A DNA stretch of 64,000 nt from AC-32 sp963704005. GTDB lineage: Bacteria > Actinomycetota > Thermoleophilia > Gaiellales > Gaiellaceae. The stretch lies in contig CAVPGJ010000004.1 in the NCBI GenBank assembly GCA_963704005.1, positions 496,001-560,000 on the forward strand, written 5' to 3'. This document shows, piece after piece, positions 18,899 through 29,507 of the stretch. The notes beneath the pieces were generated by a model. It was not told the DNA's origin. It saw only the letters and a program-made list of their open reading frames with translations, and did no database searches. Both the position numbers and the translations under genes were made by a program. How positions within the stretch are numbered: the stretch's first letter is position 1; each line of letters begins with the position of its first letter.

Positions 18899-19632
18899 CG
18901 AGGCTCGTCCGCGCCGAGCTGCTCAAGCTCATGACCACGAGGATCCTGCTCTGGCTCGCCCTCTTGATCCTCGGGCTCGTGACGCTGATCGTCTCGGTGA
19001 CCGCGGGGAACAACTCCACCGACGAGCTCGCACAGGCCGCCCACCAGCGCGACCTCCTCACGGCGTCCGCGCTCTCGGCGCTGGTGGCGCTGATCCTCGG
19101 GATCGTTGTCGTTGCCGGCGAGTACGCCCACGGCACTGTCAACCAGACGTTTCTCGTCACCCCCGTGCGCTTCCGCGTGATCGGGGCGAAGCTCGTTGCC
19201 GCCGCGCTGGTCGGGCTGGGGCTCGCGCTCGTAGCGGAGGTCGGCACGTACGCACTCGCCACGCTCTGGCTCTACGGAAAATCGGCGCCGTCGCACCTCG
19301 CCTCGCACGACACGCTGCAGCTCTTCGTGGGCACGCTCCTCGCGGGCGCGCTCGCGGCCACCATCGGAGTGGGGCTGGGGGCGGTCCTCCGGCGGCAGAC
19401 CGGAGCGATCGTGCTCGCGCTGATCTGGCTGCTCGTCGGCGAGCCGCTGCTGGCGATCGGGCGCGCCCAGCCATACGCGCCCGGGCACACGATCGCCGCG
19501 GTCGCCGTCAACGCCGGCCGGGGGAGCGAAGAGCTGCTGCATTTCTGGCCGGCGGTGCTGCTCGGCCTCCTCTACGCGACGGTGCTGGCGCTGCTCGGGA
19601 CCTGGCTCGTCGAGCGCAGCGACGTGACCTGA
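18895..19632 (+). CDS. ABC-2 type exporter, permease
   Basis: 245 residues, six predicted transmembrane helices in the ABC-2 pattern: a short amphipathic start (RLVRAELLKLMTTRILLWLALL), then GEYAHGTVNQTFLVTPVR, the typical cytoplasmic loop of this family. GTG 18895 overlaps the ATPase stop (GTGA). It works with the ATPase encoded just upstream. Related to bacitracin/lantibiotic immunity-type permeases, but the substrate cannot be assigned. Confidence 0.85.
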   Translation: MTRLVRAELLKLMTTRILLWLALLILGLVTLIVSVTAGNNSTDELAQAAHQRDLLTASALSALVALILGIVVVAGEYAHGTVNQTFLVTPVRFRVIGAKLVAAALVGLGLALVAEVGTYALATLWLYGKSAPSHLASHDTLQLFVGTLLAGALAATIGVGLGAVLRRQTGAIVLALIWLLVGEPLLAIGRAQPYAPGHTIAAVAVNAGRGSEELLHFWPAVLLGLLYATVLALLGTWLVERSDVT

Positions 19633-19633
19633 A

Positions 19634-19670
19634 GCGAACACTTGTTCGCGTCCTGGAGCACGGCTAACAT
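19634..19670 (+). promoter_or_regulatory. LexA (SOS) box overlapping the uvrA promoter
   Basis: CGAAC ACTT GTTCG (19635-19648, extended to GCGAACACTTGTTCGC at 19634-19649) is a perfect inverted repeat matching the actinobacterial/Bacillus-type LexA box CGAAC-N4-GTTCG. A -35 TTGTTC (19642-19647) lies inside it and a -10 TAACAT (19665-19670) follows with a 17-bp spacer. LexA binding would block RNA polymerase at uvrA. Confidence 0.85.
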
Positions 19671-19679
19671 AGCGTGGTT

Positions 19680-22514
<2,835 letters not shown>

Positions 22515-22529
22515 ACGTAGGGTTGACCA

Positions 22530-22937
22530 ATGGAGGCAGGCAGCTCTGGGCCAACCGAGCGGGGCTACGGCTACAGCGGCGCCGCCGTCGCGGGCGCGTT
22601 GCTCGGGACCCTCTTCTTTCCGCTGATCTCATTGATCGCCGCGCTCGTCCTGCAGGGGGGCCAGACCGACCCGCAGAAGCGCTCGGCGCTTCGCACCTGG
22701 GCCTGGGTCTCGGGCGGTTGGATGGTGCTCCAGGTCGTCGTCTTCATCGCGCTGGCCGGGGCGATCGCGCATTCGTCCGGAAGCTCGGGGATCAAAGGCA
22801 GCGGCCCATGCGTGGGCGGGCCGAAGACGAACGCGAGCGGCAAGGACATCTCCGGGAACGGCACGAAGGTCGTCTTCTCCTGCGAGTTCGGCGGCACGGC
22901 GACGGTGACCTTCACCGACACGACGCCGTCTCCCTAA
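22530..22937 (+). CDS. Small membrane protein with extracytoplasmic C-terminal domain, unknown
   Basis: 135 residues. Two transmembrane helices (VAGALLGTLFFPLISLIAALVL and WVSGGWMVLQVVVFIALAGAIA) precede a small Gly/Ser/Thr-rich domain with two cysteines (SGPCVGG and VFSCEFGG) that could form a disulfide outside the membrane. I do not recognise a family. It follows uvrA by 15 bases but is unlikely to be functionally related. Confidence 0.6.
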   Translation: MEAGSSGPTERGYGYSGAAVAGALLGTLFFPLISLIAALVLQGGQTDPQKRSALRTWAWVSGGWMVLQVVVFIALAGAIAHSSGSSGIKGSGPCVGGPKTNASGKDISGNGTKVVFSCEFGGTATVTFTDTTPSP

Positions 22938-22949
22938 CCTAGAGGCCTC

Positions 22950-23558
22950 ATGGCAGCCCCTGTACGCGCACCGGCCGCGGCCGCCGACGAGCTCGTCTGG
23001 CTGAAGCGCGCCGTGCTCGTGCTGGTCGCCCCGCGGCTGGTGCTGGCGGGGATTCGCGACGACTCGGACGAGGCCGCCCGCGCGCGGAGCGAGGCGGTGC
23101 TCGCGCTGGTGATCCTGTCCGGGATCGCGACCGTGCTCTGGTCGCCGGTCGCCGGTCGGGTGATGGACGTGAACGGCATCCACGCCGAGGACGGCCTGGA
23201 CGTCGCCGTGTGGGCGTTCATCGGCGGCCTGCTCTACGGCAGCGTTCTCTACTTCGGGGGCGGCCTGCTCCTCTACCTGTTCACGCGGATCGTCGGCGGG
23301 ATCACCTACCGCCAGGTTCGCCACGTGCTCGCATTCGCATCCGCGCCGATCGCGCTGTCGCTGCTGCTCGTCTGGCCGGTTCGCCTTGCCGTCTACGGCG
23401 AGGATCTCTTCCGCAGCGGCGGCTCCGACCACGGCGCCGGGAACTACGTCTTCGTCGGGCTCGAGCTCCTCTTCGTCGCCTGGTCGCTCGCCCTGCTCGC
23501 GCTCGGCATCCGCATCGTCCTCTCGAACTCCTCCAGCTCCTCGGCCGGCATCTCGTAG
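22950..23558 (+). CDS. Yip1/YIF1-like multi-pass membrane protein
   Basis: 202 residues, about five transmembrane helices. The arrangement WAFIGGLLYGSVLYFGGGLLLYLF, then GGITYRQVRHVLAFASAPIALSLLL is typical of the bacterial Yip1 family (Pfam PF04893), of unknown role. The -10-like TAACCT ends eight bases before ATG 22950, so it is probably leaderless. Its last 38 codons run antisense over the 3' end of panB: a 115-bp convergent overlap that encodes only a low-complexity tail (SNSSSSSAGIS). Confidence 0.75.
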   Translation: MAAPVRAPAAAADELVWLKRAVLVLVAPRLVLAGIRDDSDEAARARSEAVLALVILSGIATVLWSPVAGRVMDVNGIHAEDGLDVAVWAFIGGLLYGSVLYFGGGLLLYLFTRIVGGITYRQVRHVLAFASAPIALSLLLVWPVRLAVYGEDLFRSGGSDHGAGNYVFVGLELLFVAWSLALLALGIRIVLSNSSSSSAGIS

Positions 23559-24366
23559 GTGTGCTGCTCCTCCGGGAAGGCGCCGGTGCGGACGTCGTGC
23601 GCGTACGCCTCGAGCGCATCGCGGATCTCGCGCGAGAGGTTCGCGTAGCGCTTGACGAAGCGGGGCAGATGCCCCTCGCTCAGGCCGAGCAGGTCGTGGT
23701 AGACGAGCACCTGGCCGTCGCAGTCCGGCCCGGCGCCGATCCCGATCGTCGGCACGGTCAGCCGGCGCGTGATCTCGGCCGCGACCGGCGAGGGAACCGC
23801 CTCGAGCACGACCGCGAAGCAACCGGCCTGCTCGAGCGCCAGCGCGTCCTCGACCAGCTGGGCCGCCGCGGCCGCGGTCTTGCCCTGCGTCTTGAAGCCG
23901 CCGAGCATCGTCGCCGACTGCGGCGTCAGGCCGACGTGGCCCATCACCGGGATCCCGGCGTCGACGATCGCCCGCACGCGCGAGAGCGACGGCCCCGCGC
24001 CCTCGAGCTTGACCGCGTCGGCGCCGGCCTCCTTGACGAAGCGGATCGCGTTCTCGACCGCCGCCTCGTCGGAGACCTGGTACGAGCCGAAGGGCATGTC
24101 GCCGATCACGACCGGCCGTCGCGCCGCGCGGGCGACCGTGCGCGTCAGGAAGAGCATCTCCTCCATCGTCACGGGCACGGTCGTGCCCTCGTAGCCGAGC
24201 ACGACCATCGCGGCGGTGTCGCCGACGAGGATGACGTCGACGCCCGCGTCCTCGGCGAAGCGCGCACCCGGTGCGTCGTAGGCGGTGACCATCACGATCT
24301 GCTCGCCGTCGCGCTTCATCTCGGCGAGCTCGCGGCAGCGGCAGCTTGCCCTTCGGGGACGCTCAT
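23444..24366 (-). CDS. panB: 3-methyl-2-oxobutanoate hydroxymethyltransferase (frameshifted N-terminus)
   Basis: First committed step of pantothenate synthesis: ketoisovalerate plus methylene-tetrahydrofolate gives ketopantoate. Family motifs: MVTAYDAPGARFAEDAGVDVILVGD with the metal-binding Asp, VIGDMPFGSY, KLEGAG, MGHVGLTPQ and the catalytic Glu region VLEAVP. From ATG 24319 the frame is open. The true start is probably ATG 24366, which overlaps the panC stop as ATGA and would read MSVPKGKLPLPRELAEMKRD after correcting two indels between about 24330 and 24352. The 3' end overlaps the convergent Yip1-like gene. Confidence 0.9.
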
Positions 24367-25115
24367 GCGGTTTCTCCTTCCAGGACGACGTTGTCGATCA
24401 AACGAGTGCTTCCGACGCGGACGGCCGCGGCCAGCACCCGTGGCTCGAAGTCGGCCTCCTCGAAGTAGTCGACCGCGAGGCCGTCGAGCGGCGCCGCGGT
24501 CGTCGGGCGGCGAGGGCGCGAGGCAGGGCGAGCGCCTTCTCGCGCTCCTCGGGCGAGAGGTAGGCGTTGCGCGACGAGAGCGCGAGGCCGTCCGCGTCGC
24601 GGACGGTCGGGCAGACGCGGATCTCGACCGGCACGGCCAGGTCGCGCACCATCCGCCTGATCACCGCGACCTGCTGCGCGTCCTTCTGGCCGAAGTAGGC
24701 ACGGTCGGGCCGGACGAGGTTGAACAGCTTCAGGCAGACCGTGGCGACGCCGCGGAAGTGGCCGGGGCGGTGCTCGCCCTCGAGGATCGAGCCGAGCTCC
24801 TCGACGTCGACCCAGGTCTGGAACCCCTCGGGGTAGATCTCCTCGGCGGCGGGGACGAAGAGCAGGTCGACCCCGTTTTCCTCGGCCAGCGCGGCGTCGC
24901 GCTCCTCGTCGCGCGGATAGCGGTCGAGGTCCTCGCCGGGCGCGAACTGCGCCGGGTTGACGAACAGGCTCGCGACGACGGTGTCGTTCTCGGCGCGGGC
25001 GGCCTCGGAAGAGCGAGAGGTGGCCCTCGTGGAAGCCGCCCATCGTCGGCACGAGGCCGATGGAACCTTGAAGCGATAGCTGCGGCAGCTCGGCGGCGGT
25101 GCGCACGATCCTCAT
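24363..25115 (-). CDS. panC: Pantothenate synthetase (frameshifted)
   Basis: ATP-dependent joining of pantoate and beta-alanine. Begins MRIVRTAAELPQ, then LVPTMGGFHEGHLSLF, the conserved PTMGxxHxGH nucleotide-binding motif. An extra base near 25010 shifts the frame, after which VRPDRAYFGQKDAQQVAVIRRM and VRDADGLALSSRNAYLSPEER are typical PanC motifs. A second indel near 24500 precedes the end, DYFEEADFEPRVLAAAVRVG. ATG 25115 overlaps the upstream DUF2520 gene stop, and the stop overlaps the panB start, so the three genes are strictly coupled. Confidence 0.9.
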   Translation of the reverse strand: MRIVRTAAELPQLSLQGSIGLVPTMGGFHEGHLSLFRGRPRRERHRRREPVRQPGAVRARRGPRPLSARRGARRRAGRGKRGRPALRPRRRGDLPRGVPDLGRRRGARLDPRGRAPPRPLPRRRHGLPEAVQPRPARPCLLRPEGRAAGRGDQADGARPGRAGRDPRLPDRPRRGRPRALVAQRLPLARGAREGARPASRPRRPTTAAPLDGLAVDYFEEADFEPRVLAAAVRVGSTRLIDNVVLEGETA

Positions 25116-25774
25116 CGCGCGGTCGCCTCCGCCAGCACGTCGTAGAGCGGCTCGAGGTCGGGCCGGACACTGCGGATCGCCTCGCGGTGCGCCTCGACGG
25201 TCGCCCAGTCGCCGCGCTCGATCGGGCCGGTCAGCTCGAAGCCGTTCTCGATCGTGCGGCGCATCAGCGGCTCCAACGCCTCGGACGGCGCACCGGCAGC
25301 GGCGAGCAGCTCCGAGGCCGCGCGGTGCAGCGTGACCAGGTAGTTCGACGCGATCGCGGCGCCGGCGTGGTAGAGCGGGCGCGCCTCGTCGGCGAGCTCG
25401 AACGGCTCGAGCCCGAGCGTTCGCGCCAGCGCGAAGCCGAGCTCTCGCGCCTCGTCCGTCTCGGCCGTGACCGCGGCCCAGGCGCCGTCGAGCTGCTCCG
25501 CCCCGCGTGCGCGCGTGAACGTCTGCAGCGGGTGGAGCGAGAAGCGCCGCTCGTGCGGGTCGAGCGCCGAGAGCGGCGTGGCGCCGCTGACGTGGGCGAC
25601 CCAACGGCCATGTCCCAGGGACAGTCCCTGGGCCACGCCCCGAATGGCCGTGTCGGGCACGCAGAGCAGCGTCAGCTCGGCGTCTTCGCGCAGCTCCACG
25701 CCGCGCTCCTCGAGGCGCGCGGCGACCGCCGAGCCGACCCGGCCGCGACCGATCACGTTCACGCTTTCGACCAT
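25112..25774 (-). CDS. Rossmann-fold oxidoreductase with DUF2520 domain, candidate ketopantoate reductase
   Basis: 220 residues. N-terminal NAD(P)-binding domain (VNVIGRGRVGSAVAARLEERG) followed by VSGATPLSALDPHERRFSLHPLQTF, the hallmark of COG5495/DUF2520 proteins, which resemble F420-oxidoreductase/6-phosphogluconate dehydrogenase-like enzymes. It is first in a coupled operon with panC and panB and no panE is nearby, so ketopantoate reduction to pantoate is a reasonable inference but unproven here. The coding sequence contains a nested palindrome (25606-25649) that adds GVAQGLSLGHG between two conserved segments. Confidence 0.8.
   Translation of the reverse strand: MVESVNVIGRGRVGSAVAARLEERGVELREDAELTLLCVPDTAIRGVAQGLSLGHGRWVAHVSGATPLSALDPHERRFSLHPLQTFTRARGAEQLDGAWAAVTAETDEARELGFALARTLGLEPFELADEARPLYHAGAAIASNYLVTLHRAASELLAAAGAPSEALEPLMRRTIENGFELTGPIERGDWATVEAHREAIRSVRPDLEPLYDVLAEATAR
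25606..25649. repeat. Nested palindrome inside the DUF2520 gene
   Basis: Inner perfect inverted repeat CCCAGGGAC (25614-25622), A, GTCCCTGGG (25624-25632). Outer pair GGCCAT (25606-25611) and ATGGCC (25644-25649). It sits in frame within the coding sequence, just before a conserved core strand. Confidence 0.75.
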
Positions 25775-25816
25775 CAGAAGCTCCAGTTCCGTAGCGGATA
25801 CCGGGCTGCGGAAAGT

Positions 25817-26381
25817 CTAGCTTTTGCCCTTCAAGCGCCGTTCCAGAGCGGCCTTGACGTCACGCCAGTCGTCGTCGATCACGGCGTACCAGGCCGAGTC
25901 GCGCCGCTCGCCGCCGCGGACGAGCATGTGCTTGCGGTGGATCCCTTCGAACTGGGCCGGCAGCGCGGCCAGCGCCGCCCGCGCCCGGTCGTTCAGCGCG
26001 TCGGTCTTGAACTCGACCCGCCGGCAGCCGATGTCCTCGAAGGCATGCCGCAGCAGCAGGTACTTGGCCTCGACGTTGGCGCCGGTTCCCCAGGTGGACG
26101 GGTGCAGCCACGTGTTGCCGATCTCCAGCCGCAGGTGCTCCGGCGCGAGCGACATGTAGCTGGTCGAGCCGACCACCTCGCCGTCGCGCAGGACCGCGAA
26201 CGGCTGCATCGCCGTCGCTTCCGAGCGTGTAGCCGAGCCAGACGTCCAGGTCGGTCGTCAGCATCCAGGTCCAGATGCGCTCGTCCTCCGCAGCCTTCCG
26301 GATCCCGTCCACGTGCTCCGGGCCGAGCGGCTCGAGCACGACGATCCGCCCCTCCAAACGCTCCCCGAGTCGCTCGAACAC
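25817..26381 (-). CDS. GNAT-family N-acetyltransferase (RimJ/RimL-like), frameshifted
   Basis: About 187 residues. The start LEGRIVVLEPLGPEHVDGI is typical of the RimJ/RimL group, followed by WLGYTLG. A one-base indel near 26216 breaks the frame. The rest, AVLRDGEVVGSTSYMSLAPEHLRLEIGNTWLHPSTWGTGAN and then EAKYLLLRHAFEDIGCRRVEFKTDALNDRARAAL, gives the acetyl-CoA-binding core. Likely start GTG 26381, 16 bases from hairpin 2 of repeat copy H. Substrate unknown. Confidence 0.82.
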
Positions 26382-26397
26382 GCTGGCATCATGCTAA

Positions 26398-26457
26398 GGC
26401 GCGGACTCGGCCGCGCCGCCAAGAGGCCGCGCGGGCTTTGCCCGTGTGGCCGTCTGA
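26398..26457 (-). repeat. Dispersed two-hairpin element, copy H (partial/divergent)
   Basis: On the minus strand: TCAGACGGCC, hairpin 1 arm ACACGGGC, loop AAA, arm GCCCGCGCGGCC, spacer, then hairpin 2 GGCGCGGCCGAGTCCGCGCC. The CCGGTC head is not recognisable and CTGA is replaced. Lies upstream of the GNAT gene in the same orientation. Confidence 0.7.
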
Positions 26458-26512
26458 CACACCTTGTCGGTGACGTGAGACGATTGTCCCCACGCCGAGC
26501 TAGCCTCTGAGA

Positions 26513-28144
26513 ATGGGCAAGAAGCGCAAGGTAGAGAAGGCCGAGCTGCTGCTCGCGGCGGCGCGGTACCTGAACGAGACGCTCGAGCCGGCGCGCGTCT
26601 ACGAGCGCTTCCACGAGCTGCTCGAGGATGCCGTCCCGCACGCCGGGGTCGTGGTCTCGGGGTTCGATGCGGACAGCGAGCTGATCAGCTGCGAGTACGC
26701 CTGGGTCGACGGCGAGAAGCTCGACCCGGGGATCTTCCCGTCGCTGCCGCTGAACCGACAGGGCGGCGGGATGCAGAGCCGCGTGATCACGAGCGGCGAG
26801 CCGCTGCTCGTCAACGACGTCCACGAGCAGGTCAAGCAGCCGGACGGGGTCTACTACGACGTCGACCGCCAGGGCCGTATGCGCAAGCTTCCGGACGACG
26901 AGGGCCCGCCCGGGGTGCGCGCGGCGATGATGCTGCCGATCAAGCACGAGGGCGCGGTCGTCGGCGTCGTGCAGCTGATGAACGCCGACTCCGAGTACGA
27001 CGACGAGCAGTTCGAGCTGGCCGAGGGGCTCGTCAGCCTGATGGGTGCCGCCGCCCGCAACGCCCGCCTGCACGAAGCGGGGCGGGCCGAGGCGGCCGCG
27101 AGGGCCCGCGCCGAGGCGACCTCGGCCGAGCGCGAGCACGCCGCGCGCGTGCTGGATGCGGTCGGCGACGGCGTCTTCCTGCTCGACGGCGAGGGCCTCG
27201 TCCGCTTCTGGAACCGCGCTGCCGAGCTCGTGACGCACAAGACCGGCGACAAGGTCTGGGGCCGTCCCGCGGCCGAGACCTTCGCGGACTGGGAGCGCGT
27301 CGCCGGCCAGATCCCCGTCTCGCTCGGCGCGGAGGCGGCGCGGCCGGTGACGCTGCCGGTCGAGGTCGAGGGCCACGAGCTCTGGCTCTCGTTCGTCGCC
27401 GTCCGCAGTCCGGCCGGTGTCGTCTACGCGTTCCGCGACCTGACGATCGAGCGCCGCCTCGACGAGGCAAAGAGCGAGTTCGTCGCCACCGTCTCCCACG
27501 AGCTGCGGACGCCGATGACCTCCGTGATCGGCGCCGCGCGGACGCTGATGCGCGACGACATCGAGCTCAGCGACGAGCGCCGCCGCCAGCTGCTGGAGAT
27601 GATCGGCGCCCAGGGCACGCGCCTGACGAAGATCGCAGAGGACGTCCTGATCGCCAGCCGCCTCGATCGGGACGAGCTGCGCCTCGAGCGCGACCGCGTC
27701 GACCTCGGCGAGGTCGTCCGCGAGGCAGTCGAGACGATGAGCGAGCACCTGCCGGAGTCGATCTCGCTGGTCGCGAGCACGGACACGAACGGCGCGGCCG
27801 CGCTCGGCGACCGCAGCCGGATCGAGCAGGTGCTGGTCAATCTGATCGACAACGCGGTCAAGTACTCGCCGGGCGGGGGAGAGGTGTTCGTCTCGACCTC
27901 GCTCTCGGACGGCGGCGTGCGCGTCGAGGTGCGCGACCCGGGGATCGGGATCGCGCCGGCGGAGCAGGGCTCGATCTTCGAGAAGTTCTACCGCGGTGAG
28001 CTGCACGGCGAGCGGGTACGCCCGGGAACCGGGCTCGGCCTCTACATCTGCCGCGAGCTCGTCGGCCGGATGGGCGGCACGATCGGCGTCAGCTCCGAGC
28101 CGGGCGAAGGATCCACCTTTTTCTTCGAGCTACCGAAGGCGTGA
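26513..28144 (+). CDS. Cytoplasmic sensor histidine kinase, GAF-PAS-HisKA-HATPase
   Basis: 543 residues with no transmembrane helix. Order: GAF domain (about 20-185), coiled-coil (188-212, EAAARARAEATSAEREHAARV), PAS domain (213-310, VLDAVGDGVFLLDGEGLVRFWNRAAELV), HisKA with phospho-accepting His329 in SHELRTPM, and HATPase_c with N box NLIDNAVKYS, G1 DPGIGI, F box FEKFY and G2 GTGLGL. All catalytic motifs are present. No response regulator is adjacent, so it is an orphan kinase. ATG 26513 has TAGCCT seven to eight bases upstream (leaderless). The GAF domain suggests sensing of a small intracellular ligand. Confidence 0.92.
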   Translation: MGKKRKVEKAELLLAAARYLNETLEPARVYERFHELLEDAVPHAGVVVSGFDADSELISCEYAWVDGEKLDPGIFPSLPLNRQGGGMQSRVITSGEPLLVNDVHEQVKQPDGVYYDVDRQGRMRKLPDDEGPPGVRAAMMLPIKHEGAVVGVVQLMNADSEYDDEQFELAEGLVSLMGAAARNARLHEAGRAEAAARARAEATSAEREHAARVLDAVGDGVFLLDGEGLVRFWNRAAELVTHKTGDKVWGRPAAETFADWERVAGQIPVSLGAEAARPVTLPVEVEGHELWLSFVAVRSPAGVVYAFRDLTIERRLDEAKSEFVATVSHELRTPMTSVIGAARTLMRDDIELSDERRRQLLEMIGAQGTRLTKIAEDVLIASRLDRDELRLERDRVDLGEVVREAVETMSEHLPESISLVASTDTNGAAALGDRSRIEQVLVNLIDNAVKYSPGGGEVFVSTSLSDGGVRVEVRDPGIGIAPAEQGSIFEKFYRGELHGERVRPGTGLGLYICRELVGRMGGTIGVSSEPGEGSTFFFELPKA

Positions 28145-28166
28145 CGTCCGCTTCGAAGTCGAAGAT

Positions 28167-28189
28167 GCGGACCCGTTGCTAGGGTCCGC
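28167..28189 (+). terminator. Inverted repeat after the kinase gene / before fmdB
   Basis: GCGGACCC (28167-28174) and GGGTCCGC (28182-28189) are perfect complements with a 7-base loop. It may end the kinase transcript, but there is no T-run, and it also contains the TAGGGT -10-like box of the next gene, so its role is uncertain. Confidence 0.4.
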
Positions 28190-28196
28190 TGACACG

Positions 28197-28400
28197 GTGC
28201 CGATCTACGAATACGTCTGCATGGAGTGCGAGTCGCACTTCGAGGAGCTCGTCCGGAACGGCGAGGAGCCGGACTGCCCGGACTGCAGCTCCGCGAACGT
28301 GCGCAAGCAGCTCTCGGTCTTCGCAGCGCACGGCACCGCCGAGCAGCCGACCTACGGATCATCGGGCGGCTGCTGCGGCGGTTCGTGTGGCTGCTGCTGA
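28197..28400 (+). CDS. FmdB-family zinc ribbon protein
   Basis: 67 residues. MPIYEYVCMECESHFEELV then EEPDCPDCSSANVRKQLSVF is the FmdB/CxxC_CxxC_SSSS regulatory zinc ribbon: two CxxC pairs bind one zinc. The tail is unusually Cys/Gly-rich (GGCCGGSCGCC). GTG 28197 has TAGGGT 11 bases upstream. The family often precedes DNA-metabolism genes; here it overlaps the start of a uracil-DNA glycosylase. Precise role unknown. Confidence 0.85.
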   Translation: MPIYEYVCMECESHFEELVRNGEEPDCPDCSSANVRKQLSVFAAHGTAEQPTYGSSGGCCGGSCGCC

Positions 28401-29046
28401 GCAGTTGACCGAGCTCGAGGCCTTTGCGCGCCAGGTCGCCGGCTGCACGCGCTGCCGCCTGCACGAGGGCCGCACACAGGTCGTCTTCGGCAACGGCAGC
28501 CCCGACGCCGACCTGATGTTCGTCGGCGAGGCGCCGGGCTTCCACGAGGACAAGCAGGGCGTGCCGTTCGTCGGCCAGGCCGGCAAGCTGCTCGACAAGC
28601 TGCTGGCCGGGATCGGCCTCGAACGCTCGCAGGTGTTCGTCTGCAACGTGCTCAAGTGCCGCCCGCCCGGCAACCGCGACCCGGTGCCGGACGAGAAGGA
28701 GGCCTGCGAGCCGTACCTCTTCCGCCAGGTCGAGCTGATCCGCCCGAAGGTGATCGCGACGCTCGGCAACCACGCGACGAAGCAGTTGAACGGCAAGGAG
28801 ATCGGCATCACGCGCATCCACGGGCAGGAGCAGCCGATTGTGGTCGGGTCGATGAGCGTCCTGCTCTACCCGCTCTACCACCCGGCGGCCGCGCTCTATA
28901 CGCCGGCGATGCTGAAGGTGCTCGAGGCCGACTTCGCGCGACTGCCCGAGTTGCTCGGCCGCCCGGCCGCTGCGCCCGAGTCTGCGGCACCCTTGCTCGA
29001 GGCGGTCCGAGCCACAGAGCCCGCGGTTCAGCTCGGCCTCTTCTGA
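28387..29046 (+). CDS. Uracil-DNA glycosylase, family 4 (iron-sulfur type)
   Basis: 219 residues. Removes uracil from DNA. Motif 1 GEAPGFHEDKQGVPFVGQAGKLLD, motif 2 HPAA in YPLYHPAAAL, and Fe-S cysteines in CTRCRLHEG and in CNVLKCRPPGNRDP with DEKEACEPYL support family 4 (thermostable UDG). GTG 28387 lies inside the end of the zinc-ribbon gene (14-bp overlap), and tsaE follows after two bases, so it is in an operon with the t6A genes. Confidence 0.9.
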   Translation: MAAAEQLTELEAFARQVAGCTRCRLHEGRTQVVFGNGSPDADLMFVGEAPGFHEDKQGVPFVGQAGKLLDKLLAGIGLERSQVFVCNVLKCRPPGNRDPVPDEKEACEPYLFRQVELIRPKVIATLGNHATKQLNGKEIGITRIHGQEQPIVVGSMSVLLYPLYHPAAALYTPAMLKVLEADFARLPELLGRPAAAPESAAPLLEAVRATEPAVQLGLF

Positions 29047-29048
29047 AC

Positions 29049-29507
29049 GTGCAAATCGACTCCGCCTCGCCGGCGGAGACGGAGGCCGTCGCGGCGACGC
29101 TCGCGCGCGAGCTCCGCGTCGGCGATGTCGTCGCCGTCTCGGGCGAGCTCGGCAGCGGCAAGACGACCTTCGTCCGCGGCGCCTGCCGCGCGCTCGGCGT
29201 GACCGCCCCGGTCACGAGCCCGACCTTCACGATCGGCCACCGCTACGCGGGCGATCCGGACGTCTCGCACCTCGACCTGTTCCGCTTCCAGGGGCTCTCG
29301 GCGGCCGAGTGGGGCGACCTGGAGCCGTACTTCGAGGACGCGATCTGCTTCGTCGAATGGCCGGAGGCCGCGGCCGGCGCGCTCCCGCCCGTGCGGGTCG
29401 AGGTACGTTTGGCCCACATGGATCCGACGCATAGACTGATCACGCTCGACAGCACGGAAGAATCCCTGCTCACGAGCCTTTTCGGGGGTGCTGACTCTCG
29501 CGTTTGA
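29049..29507 (+). CDS. tsaE: tRNA threonylcarbamoyladenosine biosynthesis ATPase TsaE
   Basis: ATPase that drives TsaB-TsaD turnover in N6-threonylcarbamoyladenosine (t6A37) synthesis. 152 residues, normal size. Walker A SGELGSGKTTFVRG near residue 36; conserved VTSPTFTIGHRY, then HLDLFRF and FVEWPE. GTG 29049 is two bases after the UDG stop. Its 3' end overlaps tsaB by 20 bases. Confidence 0.93.
   Translation: MQIDSASPAETEAVAATLARELRVGDVVAVSGELGSGKTTFVRGACRALGVTAPVTSPTFTIGHRYAGDPDVSHLDLFRFQGLSAAEWGDLEPYFEDAICFVEWPEAAAGALPPVRVEVRLAHMDPTHRLITLDSTEESLLTSLFGGADSRV

Noticed and set aside
22950..24319. Long plus-strand frame continuing the Yip1-like region through panB
   Set aside because: The plus frame over 23560-24360 is antisense to the clearly conserved panB and has only Arg/Ala-rich content.
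26513..28144. A two-component system partner for the GAF-PAS kinase
   Set aside because: Neighbouring genes are a zinc ribbon and a uracil-DNA glycosylase; no receiver-domain protein is encoded in the window.
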